Shown: positions 57,662 to 64,000 of the stretch, piece after piece
Layout: each line of letters starts with the position of its first letter
How positions within the stretch are numbered: position 1 is the stretch's first letter
Source of the DNA: Halomonas sp. MCCC 1A13316
GTDB taxonomy: Bacteria > Pseudomonadota > Gammaproteobacteria > Pseudomonadales > Halomonadaceae
Assembly: GCF_014931605.1 (NCBI RefSeq)
Contig: NZ_CP053382.1
Span: 992,001 to 1,056,000 of the forward strand
DNA length: 64,000 nt
Direction: 5' to 3'
Position numbers and translations under genes: made by a program
Notes under the pieces: model-generated
Database searches by the model: none
What the model was told of the DNA's origin: nothing
Seen by the model: the letters and a program-made list of their open reading frames with translations, nothing else

Positions 57662-59272
57662 TCACAGTCGGATGGGTTCCTGAAACTCGCCCCACTGCGA
57701 TTTGAGCGTGGCGACCATCTCGCCCACCGTGGCATAGGCGTGGCAGCAGTCGATCAGGTAGGGCATGAGATTTTCGTCATCCTTCGCTGCGGCCCGTTCC
57801 AGGGCTTTCAGCGTCTGCTCCACCTTGGCCGAGTCGCGCTCGTCCAGGACGCGCCGATACTTCTCCTGCACTCGCTGCGCGGCCTGCGGGTCGACCTTGA
57901 ACACCTCCCCGAAGTCGTCGCTCTGATCGTCACGGCGGAAGTAGTTTTGTCCGACGATGACGGTCTCTCCCTTGTCAACCTTCTGCTTGCGCTCATGGGC
58001 ACGCTCGGCGATGCGCGCCTGCAGGTAGCCATCCTCGATTGCCTTCTCCACCCCGCCATACTCATCGATTTCTTCGATGACCCGTCGCGTTTCTTCTTCC
58101 ATCTTGTCGGTGAGCCATTCCACATAGTGGCTGCCCCCCAGGGGGTCCACGATCTTCGAGATGCCGCTCTCGTAGGCGATGATCTGCTGGGTGCGCAGGG
58201 CAATCTCGGCGCTGAACTCGGTGGGGATCTGGAAGGCCTCGTCATAGGCGCAGGTGAAGACCGACTGTGCGCCGCCCAGGGTGGCTGCCAGCGTCTCGAT
58301 GCCCACGCGCACGATGTTGTTGTAAGGCTGGGCGGCGGTCAGCGAGGAGCCGCCGCAGACCACCCCGAAGCGGAAGCGCTGCGCCTTGGGGTCGGTGATG
58401 CCGAAGCGCTCCTCCAGCAGGGCTGCCCAAAGGCGACGTGCCGCGCGGAACTTGCAGACTTCCTCGAAGAAATCCATGTGGACGTAGAAGAAGAAGCTCA
58501 GCCGGTTGGCGAACTTGGCGGCATCGCCACCACGGCGCATCAGCTCCTCGACGTAGGCCAGGCCATTGGCCAGGGTATAGCCCAACTCCTCTACCGCGGT
58601 GGCGCCAGCGTCGCGCACGTGGGCGCCGGCGATGCTGATCGGGTTGAAACGCGGGGTCTCGCGGTTGGAGAACAGGATCGTGTCCGAGATCAGACGCATT
58701 GAGGGGCGTACCGGGAAGATCCAGGTGCCGCGGGCCACGTACTCCTTGAGAATGTCGTTCTGGATGGTGCCGGTGAGTTTTTCGCGCGGCACGCCCTGCT
58801 TGTCAGCCACCGCACAGTACATGGCATAGACGATGGCTGCGGTGCCGTTGATGGTGAAGGAGGTGGAAATACCGCCCAGGTCGATGCCATCGAAGAGGAT
58901 TTCCGCTTCGGCGAGGTTGGATAACGAGACCCCTACCTTGCCCACTTCGGAGCGTGCCATGGGGTCGTTGGGATCGAAGCCGCACTGGGTGGGCAGGTCG
59001 AGGGCCACCGAGAGGCCGGTCTGGCCGCTTTCCAGCAGGAAGCGATAACGCTCGTTAGTGTCCTCTGCAGTGCCGAAGCCGGAGTACTGACGGAACGTCC
59101 ATAGTCGCCCGCGGTAGCCGTTGGGAAAGATGCCGCGTGTGTAGGGTGGCTCGCCGGGGTTTCCCGGGTCGGGTTGGCGGAGCATGTCGGGAGTGATTCG
59201 CTCGGGAATCTCGATACCGGAGGCGGTATGCGGCGCAGGAATGGGGGGTGTGCGGTTTCCGGAATCGCTCAT
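57662..59272 (-). CDS. AdoCbl-dependent acyl-CoA mutase large subunit, divergent subfamily
   Basis: 536 residues, substrate-binding TIM barrel only. Retained from methylmalonyl-CoA mutase: Tyr63 in RQYSGFG, Arg181 in VARGTW (the pair that contacts substrate carboxylate) and His218. Changed: GYH becomes GAH (Ala217), HTQT becomes GVVC (303-306), and LHTN becomes VFTC (338-341), though Glu345 stays. These motifs are near invariant in methylmalonyl, ethylmalonyl, isobutyryl and hydroxyisobutyryl mutases as I recall them. Likely acts on an acyl-CoA with a free carboxylate but with a different pocket. Default annotation as methylmalonyl-CoA mutase would be unsafe. Overlaps the crotonase stop by 4 bases. 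Confidence 0.93.
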   Translation of the reverse strand: MSDSGNRTPPIPAPHTASGIEIPERITPDMLRQPDPGNPGEPPYTRGIFPNGYRGRLWTFRQYSGFGTAEDTNERYRFLLESGQTGLSVALDLPTQCGFDPNDPMARSEVGKVGVSLSNLAEAEILFDGIDLGGISTSFTINGTAAIVYAMYCAVADKQGVPREKLTGTIQNDILKEYVARGTWIFPVRPSMRLISDTILFSNRETPRFNPISIAGAHVRDAGATAVEELGYTLANGLAYVEELMRRGGDAAKFANRLSFFFYVHMDFFEEVCKFRAARRLWAALLEERFGITDPKAQRFRFGVVCGGSSLTAAQPYNNIVRVGIETLAATLGGAQSVFTCAYDEAFQIPTEFSAEIALRTQQIIAYESGISKIVDPLGGSHYVEWLTDKMEEETRRVIEEIDEYGGVEKAIEDGYLQARIAERAHERKQKVDKGETVIVGQNYFRRDDQSDDFGEVFKVDPQAAQRVQEKYRRVLDERDSAKVEQTLKALERAAAKDDENLMPYLIDCCHAYATVGEMVATLKSQWGEFQEPIRL

Positions 59273-60045
59273 GGAGATTTCCTCGTATTCAGAATCTTGT
59301 CGGCGGCATCCCAGTGATCGTCATGTGTCCAGGTGGCGACGAGATGGCGGGTCTCGATCTCGGCCAGTTCTGCTTTCGACAGACCGTCGGTATGGCTCAG
59401 CGCAAGGGCCTTGAAGCCCCGCAGGACCTGAGGTGCCTGGGCGAGCATGGGCTTGGTGAACTGCTCGACACATTGCTCGAGCGTCTGACCCTCCTCGGCC
59501 ACTTGGTCAATCAAGCCGATGCGCTGTGCGGCATGGGCGTCGAGTAGCTCGGATCGGGTCAGCAGGCGCAATGCCAGCGGTGCCGGGAGACGGCTCAACA
59601 GGCGAGCGCCGCCGCCCCAGGCGGTCGTGATGTTGAGCTTGCCCTGTATGAAGCCAATGCGGCTGGTGGGTGGGGCGATGATGAAATCGCAAGCCACGGC
59701 GAGTTCTGCGCCACCGCCAATGGCATCGCCATTGAGGGCGGCGATGACGGGAACCGGAAACTGGCTCACCGCATCGAGCGCGCGCCTTGCTTCGTGGCTC
59801 ATGGTGGTGGCTTGCTCTTCGCTGCGTACCTGAGCGAGATCCCGCAGATCGCCACCGGCGGCGAAGCTCTTGTCACCGGCACCGGTCAGCACGACCACCT
59901 TCAACTCTGGGATTGCCGCCTGCTCAGTAAAGACGTCGGCGAGTTCATTGAGTACCGCCCGGGACAGGGCGTTGCGTTTCTCGGGACGATGGATAGTCAC
60001 CCTCAGCAGAGGGCCTTGCGCGTCGACAAGAAGATGTTCGGCCAT
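59269..60045 (-). CDS. Crotonase-superfamily protein lacking the second hydratase glutamate
   Basis: 258 residues from 60045, GGAG seven bases upstream. Oxyanion-hole segments FAAGGDL and NGDAIGGGAEL. Glu114 (E144 of rat enoyl-CoA hydratase) is present; the E164 position is Gly135 (FIQGKL). The LNITTAWGGGARLL segment resembles ethylmalonyl-CoA decarboxylase (ECHDC1) more than hydratases. First gene of the operon. Likely a decarboxylase or editing enzyme for malonyl-type CoA thioesters, by analogy with E. coli ScpB next to Sbm; not proven. Confidence 0.88.
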   Translation of the reverse strand: MAEHLLVDAQGPLLRVTIHRPEKRNALSRAVLNELADVFTEQAAIPELKVVVLTGAGDKSFAAGGDLRDLAQVRSEEQATTMSHEARRALDAVSQFPVPVIAALNGDAIGGGAELAVACDFIIAPPTSRIGFIQGKLNITTAWGGGARLLSRLPAPLALRLLTRSELLDAHAAQRIGLIDQVAEEGQTLEQCVEQFTKPMLAQAPQVLRGFKALALSHTDGLSKAELAEIETRHLVATWTHDDHWDAADKILNTRKSP

Positions 60046-60075
60046 GGAGGCGCTCCGACGGAGGATGTTGGCGTT

Positions 60076-60100
60076 GTTTATTTCCGCATAATGAATAAAC
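60076..60100. promoter_or_regulatory. Inverted repeat between the mutase operon and the MFS gene
   Basis: GTTTATT (60076-60082) and AATAAAC (60094-60100), perfect arms with an 11-base centre. It contains TTC-N7-TGAATA (60082-60097), a pattern found again upstream of the IclR gene, so it is a candidate IclR operator controlling both divergent transcripts. Confidence 0.5.
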
Positions 60101-60189
60101 ATACTTATATGTGAAATTATCTGTCAAGTTGAGGTATCCCCAGCAAGCCGATCCTCGGGACTGGGCACCGAGGTGAAAGGAGCCATGGC

Positions 60190-61443
60190 ATGCCGAAGTT
60201 TCTCCCACCTGCAGCAACGCTTGACCAACCCCCGGCCTCTAGGTGGGAGGCTTGGATCGTGGTGGCGACTACCACTTGGGTGCAGGCCTTGACCAGTGCC
60301 GCCATGCTGCTGGTGCCCGTGTTGGCACCGCAGATCGCGGCCGATTTCGGCATCCCCACCGGCCTGGTGGGGATGCAGGTGAGTTTGCTGTATGGGATTG
60401 CCATGCTGGTGTCGTTGCAGGCAGGATCGCTGGCGCGGCGCCTCGGTGCCTGTCGCTCCAGTCAGGTGGCCATGGCCCTGGTAATGTTGGGCTGCGCGAT
60501 GGCAGGGGGCGGCACGCCGGCCGCGCTGCTGCTTACCACATTGCTTCTCGGCGTTGCCTACGGCTTGACCAACCCCGCGGCGGCACAGCTTCTGGCGCGT
60601 TATACGCCGCTGCGCCATCGCAACCTGCTCTATTCGATCAAGCAGTCCGGTGTTCCGCTGGGTGGTGTGCTGTCGGGCTCCCTGGCGCCGTCACTTGCTC
60701 ATGCCTGGAGCTGGCACGCCGCGTTTCTTGTCTTGAGCCTGGCCGCGCTGGTCACCGGTTTGGCATTGCAGCTGCGGCGCCGCGATTGGGACCGCGATCG
60801 CGCGCCCACCACGCTGCTGCGGGGCTCCGGCAGCCTCACCGTGCTCTATCGGCGTCCGCAGATACTGTGGCTCGGGATGGCTGGGTTCTGTCTGGCTGCA
60901 GCGCAGTTGTCACTGTTGAGCTTTACTGTGGCGTTCATGGTGGAAGAGCTACTGATTACCCTCGTCACGGCCGGGGTGATTATGTCGGTCGTTCACGCTT
61001 CTGGCGTGTTTGGCCGCGTTGGCTGGGGGATGCTGGCCGACCGATTGGGCCGGAGTGTTCCCGTGTTGTGCGGCCTGGCCGTTGCCATGTTGGTGTTGTT
61101 TGTCGCGGTCTCACTGCTGGGGCCAGACACCCCGGTCTGGCTGGTGATAGCGCTGCTGAGTGCCGCCGGGGGCACGGCGATTGGCTGGAACGGCGTTTAC
61201 CTTTCGGAGGTAGCGCGGCGCAGCCCAAAGGCCGAGGTGAGTGAGGCTACCGCCGCGGTTCTGGTGCTGACCTACATGGGAGTGCTGACTGGGCCCGCGT
61301 TGTTCAGTGTCATCGTCTCGCTCGGTGGCAGCTATTCTGCCGGCTTCCTGCTTCCGATGCTGGCGTCGCTGCTGGCGCTGTTCTGTCTCAGGGCGTCCAG
61401 TCGCACCCAGGAGGTGCCGAGCGCTCACGGCATCGATAGGTAA
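60190..61443 (+). CDS. MFS transporter
   Basis: 417 residues, 12 spans. Starts ATG with a spaced GAAAGGAG upstream. Family signs: loop 2-3 GSLARRLGACRSSQ, span 5 SGVPLGGVLSGSLAP with the GxxxG pattern, loop 8-9 GMLADRLGRS. Divergent from the crotonase-mutase operon, sharing the candidate operator; likely uptake or export of the same acid. Substrate unknown. Confidence 0.88.
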   Translation: MPKFLPPAATLDQPPASRWEAWIVVATTTWVQALTSAAMLLVPVLAPQIAADFGIPTGLVGMQVSLLYGIAMLVSLQAGSLARRLGACRSSQVAMALVMLGCAMAGGGTPAALLLTTLLLGVAYGLTNPAAAQLLARYTPLRHRNLLYSIKQSGVPLGGVLSGSLAPSLAHAWSWHAAFLVLSLAALVTGLALQLRRRDWDRDRAPTTLLRGSGSLTVLYRRPQILWLGMAGFCLAAAQLSLLSFTVAFMVEELLITLVTAGVIMSVVHASGVFGRVGWGMLADRLGRSVPVLCGLAVAMLVLFVAVSLLGPDTPVWLVIALLSAAGGTAIGWNGVYLSEVARRSPKAEVSEATAAVLVLTYMGVLTGPALFSVIVSLGGSYSAGFLLPMLASLLALFCLRASSRTQEVPSAHGIDR

Positions 61444-61482
61444 CGCCTATACGTACCGGAGCGTCGGTACAGCAACGGTTTA

Positions 61483-61800
61483 TTCCACAGCAGCGTACGG
61501 GACACGGATACGGGGCGTTCCTTGGGTTTTCCCGTGTGGTACACGCAAGTCAGTTCGATTCATCCGGACAAATGTGGGCACGGTCGGGTCAACGCACCCA
61601 TCGTGTGCGATGGCGTGACTATGAATCCGGGGGGCGCATTGTCGCTAACGGAGATGGTGACTTGCGCGTGCCGAAGCAATACGCCGACGAGGTGGTGGAC
61701 CTTGCTATCGACCGTACCCAAAAGGAGGACGAAGCCATCGAGGCGATTGATTGCCAATGGCACCTCCCTTGGGGAGTTGAGTGGAGCGGCGGCAAGCTCT
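61483..61800 (+). pseudogene. Remnant of an RraA-family aldolase gene
   Basis: Readable pieces: SSVRDTDTGRSLGFPVWYTQ, then HGRVNAPIVCDGVTMNPG in one frame, and after a shift near 61632 RIVANGDGDLRVPKQYADEV and RTQKEDEAIEAI. These match the second half of RraA/HMG-aldolase-like proteins (VRD motif, VNPGD, GDxDGVxxVP, and E-K-E tail). The N-terminal half is missing. Clearly non-functional. Confidence 0.7.
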
Positions 61801-61882
61801 GCGGGGACCATCAACGAACTCGACCAAGTCTTTGATGATGGGGCCCTCCGAGGTGAGCCATTGATGACGGGAGGCGTTAGCC

Positions 61883-62515
61883 ATGAAAACAATGCAGCCG
61901 GTGGCAGGGGAGCCTATCAAAGGCACCGATGTATTGGCTCATGGCCTGCCTGGTGGCACTGGGTGTGACGAGGGTGTTCTGCTAGCCGGGCGGTGCCAAC
62001 CTGGAGGTTCTAACGCTCTGTCCCGTGAGGGACATCGGCGACCCCGAGGCCTCCGCCCATGCTGCCCGTATCGTGCATATCGATGTGGAAACCAACGAGA
62101 TCGGTAAAACCAAGCCTGTATATATGGACATTACCGCCGACCCACCGCATGCACTCTGGCAACTGCTGGAGATTGCCATGCCGCTTGAAACCAGCGAGTG
62201 GCAAGGCTACCTGAAGCGGGTTGACCTCCAGTATCCGCTGGAGCCGATATTGAAAGAGGGTGTCATGACGGGGGCGTCGGTCATTGCCTGTCTGCCCGGT
62301 CACCTGCCATCCGACCTATTGTCACGACGGGTGTCGGCCAACAACAGATGTGGGCGATGCAGCACTGACAGGTATCAACGCCGCGTGGCTTTCAGTTCAG
62401 CTCTGGATTCGGCAGCATAGGATTCGAGTGGCCAGCCGGCATTGGCGCGAAGGTGGCATCGCCGTGTTCCACCATCATCGATATCGATAGCGAGGGGGGA
62501 AAGACAGCATGGACG
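61883..62515 (+). pseudogene. Remnant of an acetolactate-synthase-like TPP enzyme gene
   Basis: Starts MKTMQPVAGEPIKGTDVLAHGL, then by frameshift LVALGVTRVF, stop, PGGAN (the TPP-enzyme N-terminus). An internal deletion leads to the central domain (AARIVHIDVETNEIGKTKPV), another deletion to VGQQQMWAMQH, a stop, and FQFSSGFGSIGFEWPAGIGA, and finally STIIDIDSEG. About two thirds of a normal 550-codon gene is lost, with several stops. Confidence 0.75.
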
Positions 62516-62538
62516 ATTCGTGAATGCCACGGGCCAAG

Positions 62539-63327
62539 TCAAAGCGAGGCCAGCCGGTCGCCATGTCGCATCAGGGCCTCGCGGTACCGCTCGTAGTGAC
62601 GGGACATCCGCTCCATCGGCCCGGCAATTGCCAGCCCCAATGTTTCACCAAACACCGGTCGGGCGATGGCCATTGCCATCACGTCATCGACATTCTCGCC
62701 GCGAGTGACGAAGTAGCCGCGACGCTGGCCATTAAGGATATCATCTAGCAGTTGGTCGCGGTCAGTAATGGTGCTCGATGTCACGCTGGGCAAGGGAAGA
62801 CGCTCCAACAGACTCTGCAACTGCACGCCGCTTTCCTCGCCGAGCATGGCCTTGCCGATGGCACTGGAGTGTAACGGTTTGGCGTCACCGGGACTCGCGG
62901 CATAGCGCACGGTATGGGTGCCTTCGATGATGTCGAGGTACACCACGCTGTGATCCTGGCGCTTTCCGAGAATCACGGTTTCACCGAGTTCGTCCCGAAG
63001 GTCCTGCAGCACGGGCGAGACACTCTCGAGCAGCGGGTCATGCGAGGCGATCGACTGGGCGACCTGCAGCAGCCGCTTAGTCGGGTAAACGCGCTTCTTT
63101 CGCTCCAATACGTAGACGTAACCCAGGGTCTGTAGTGTCTTGACCAGGGCGTGGCAGCTGCTGACCGGGGCATCGATGCGCTTGGCAAGATCCGTCAGCG
63201 AGAGAGGGGTCTGGGCTTTGGCGAAGGCTTCGAAGAGGCTCAGGGTACGGGCTGCCGTCTTGACGCTTTCGGGCCGGGAAGGGGCTTTCTGGCCAACGCC
63301 GGTACTGACGCTAGAGGCTTGCTTCAT
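62539..63327 (-). CDS. IclR-family regulator
   Basis: 262 residues from 63327 (MKQASSVSTG); a longer start at 63366 lacks a ribosome site. N-terminal winged helix (RTLSLFEAFAKAQTPLSLTDL, cited in part; IDAPVSSCHALVKTL recognition helix), C-terminal effector domain (TVRYAASPGDAKPLHSSAIGKAML). Divergent from the TRAP binding-protein gene and close to the mutase operon; likely senses an organic acid or CoA-pathway intermediate and controls both. Confidence 0.92.
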   Translation of the reverse strand: MKQASSVSTGVGQKAPSRPESVKTAARTLSLFEAFAKAQTPLSLTDLAKRIDAPVSSCHALVKTLQTLGYVYVLERKKRVYPTKRLLQVAQSIASHDPLLESVSPVLQDLRDELGETVILGKRQDHSVVYLDIIEGTHTVRYAASPGDAKPLHSSAIGKAMLGEESGVQLQSLLERLPLPSVTSSTITDRDQLLDDILNGQRRGYFVTRGENVDDVMAMAIARPVFGETLGLAIAGPMERMSRHYERYREALMRHGDRLASL

Positions 63328-63423
63328 AGTGACTCGTCCATTGCTCTTGAGGCCCCGCCGATCCACAAGGGTACTTGATGCGCTAGGGTTTGCGAAATTC
63401 GGTCATGCGACTCTTTCATATTA

Positions 63424-63439
63424 TTCGATTTGCTGAATA
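63424..63439. promoter_or_regulatory. Candidate IclR operator between iclR and TRAP genes
   Basis: TTC (63424-63426), seven bases, TGAATA (63434-63439), within TATTC-N8-GAATA symmetry. Shares the TTC-N7-TGAATA pattern with the site at 60082-60097. Lies about 97 bases upstream of the iclR start. Confidence 0.4.
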
Positions 63440-63604
63440 GTATTACGCATGGGTGAAAATCTGCTAGGTTTGTACCAAGCAGTAAAACGAGCCGGCAGCA
63501 GTTTGAGAGAGCTTGCGCTCCGGCAAACTTGACCCCCAGGGAAGGACGACATTTCCAAGCGAGCAAAGCCAACGCACCACGGACACGCCAAGAGGACAAC
63601 AACA

Positions 63605-64000
63605 ATGCCTATCATCAAGCATCGATTTTCGTTTAGCCTGAACGCCCTCACTTTCAGCGCTGCGGGTTTTCTTACGCTCGGTCTGGTGTCGCCGGACTCG
63701 GAAGCACAGGCCCGACTGGCCATGGGCGGCACCCACAGCGGCTCAGCCTTCTACTCCTACCAGGTAGCCGTGGTATCCGATTGGAACGACAACGTTGACG
63801 GCGTCAACATGAGCATCCAGGAGCTGGGAGGTGCCTCGGCATCGACCCAAGGGCTGCTACGCGGCGAAGTCGACATGGGCATCGCGGTTACATCTTCCGA
63901 TCACCAGGCCATGCAGGGCGAGGGTGAGTATGGCTCGCCGGCAGAGAACCTGCGCACCCTGTATTTTTTCGCACCGCTGCCGCTGAACTGGGTCGTTTCG
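63605..64000 (+). CDS. TAXI-family TRAP transporter substrate-binding protein (partial, 3' end outside)
   Basis: First 132 codons; ATG at 63605 with AGAGG nine bases upstream. Signal peptide about 1-37 (AQA cleavage), then RLAMGGTHSGSAFYSYQVAV and LLRGEVDMGIAVTSSDHQAM, matching TAXI (TRAP-associated extracytoplasmic immunogenic) proteins. Such systems take up dicarboxylates or glutamate-like acids using an ion gradient. Membrane components should follow beyond the window. Probably supplies the substrate of the mutase pathway. Confidence 0.85.
   Translation, partial: MPIIKHRFSFSLNALTFSAAGFLTLGLVSPDSEAQARLAMGGTHSGSAFYSYQVAVVSDWNDNVDGVNMSIQELGGASASTQGLLRGEVDMGIAVTSSDHQAMQGEGEYGSPAENLRTLYFFAPLPLNWVVS

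Overview
The window reads as a chromosomal segment of a moderately halophilic gammaproteobacterium, most likely Halomonadaceae. This is an inference from the GC-rich coding sequence, the acid-rich proteins, the BCCT and polyamine-type transporters, and two conserved gammaproteobacterial gene strings: lptD-surA-pdxA-rsmA-apaG-apaH and the rpsU-dnaG-rpoD macromolecular synthesis operon. No database search was possible; all calls rest on reading motifs and context.

Region 1 (1-12.9 kb) is core housekeeping: outer-membrane biogenesis (lptD end, a short surA), PLP synthesis (pdxA), rRNA methylation (rsmA), apaG/apaH, glpE, cca, folK/folB, plsY, tsaD, then rpsU-dnaG-rpoD with an upstream promoter and an internal terminator. 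Two proteins are cut down: SurA has no parvulin domains and Cca has no recognisable HD metal site. Region 2 (12.9-31.3 kb) is metabolic and transport: a LysR/sdaA divergent pair, a five-gene branched-chain-amino-acid-type ABC operon behind a perfect palindrome, glutathione-dependent formaldehyde detoxification (class III ADH plus S-formylglutathione hydrolase) with its LysR neighbour, mtgA, an EamA transporter, a cNMP/CBS/DUF294 protein paired with a DEDDh exonuclease, and a GAF-GGDEF-EAL protein. Region 3 (31.5-48.3 kb) holds a BCCT transporter with a UspA partner, a PotABCD-like ABC operon, two acidic low-complexity exported proteins, a sigma54 two-component pair, an AEC carrier, an ABC exporter, a serine hydrolase and a YceI-like protein.

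Region 4 (48.4-54.4 kb) is a small integrative, probably mobilizable element beside a tRNA-Ile2(CAU): a P4-type tyrosine integrase with a dense array of inverted repeats at its start, an AlpA-like regulator, an AT-rich orphan, a complete IS30-family insertion, and a MobV/Pre-like relaxase with altered histidines. A bipartite motif with identical internal spacing lies before both alpA and the relaxase gene.

Region 5 (54.5 kb to the end) is an acyl-CoA catabolic locus. One leftward operon encodes a crotonase, a B12-dependent mutase large subunit, its B12-binding subunit, a class III CoA-transferase, the MeaB chaperone GTPase and a PduO-type adenosyltransferase. An MFS transporter is divergent from it; an IclR regulator and the start of a TAXI-type TRAP binding protein follow. 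The mutase keeps the Tyr/Arg pair that holds a substrate carboxylate in methylmalonyl-CoA mutase, but three other otherwise conserved motifs are changed. The crotonase lacks the second hydratase glutamate. Together they suggest an uncharacterised dicarboxylyl-CoA rearrangement route, and this is my best candidate for an undescribed system. Between the MFS and IclR genes lie decayed remnants of an RraA-family aldolase and an acetolactate-synthase-like enzyme.
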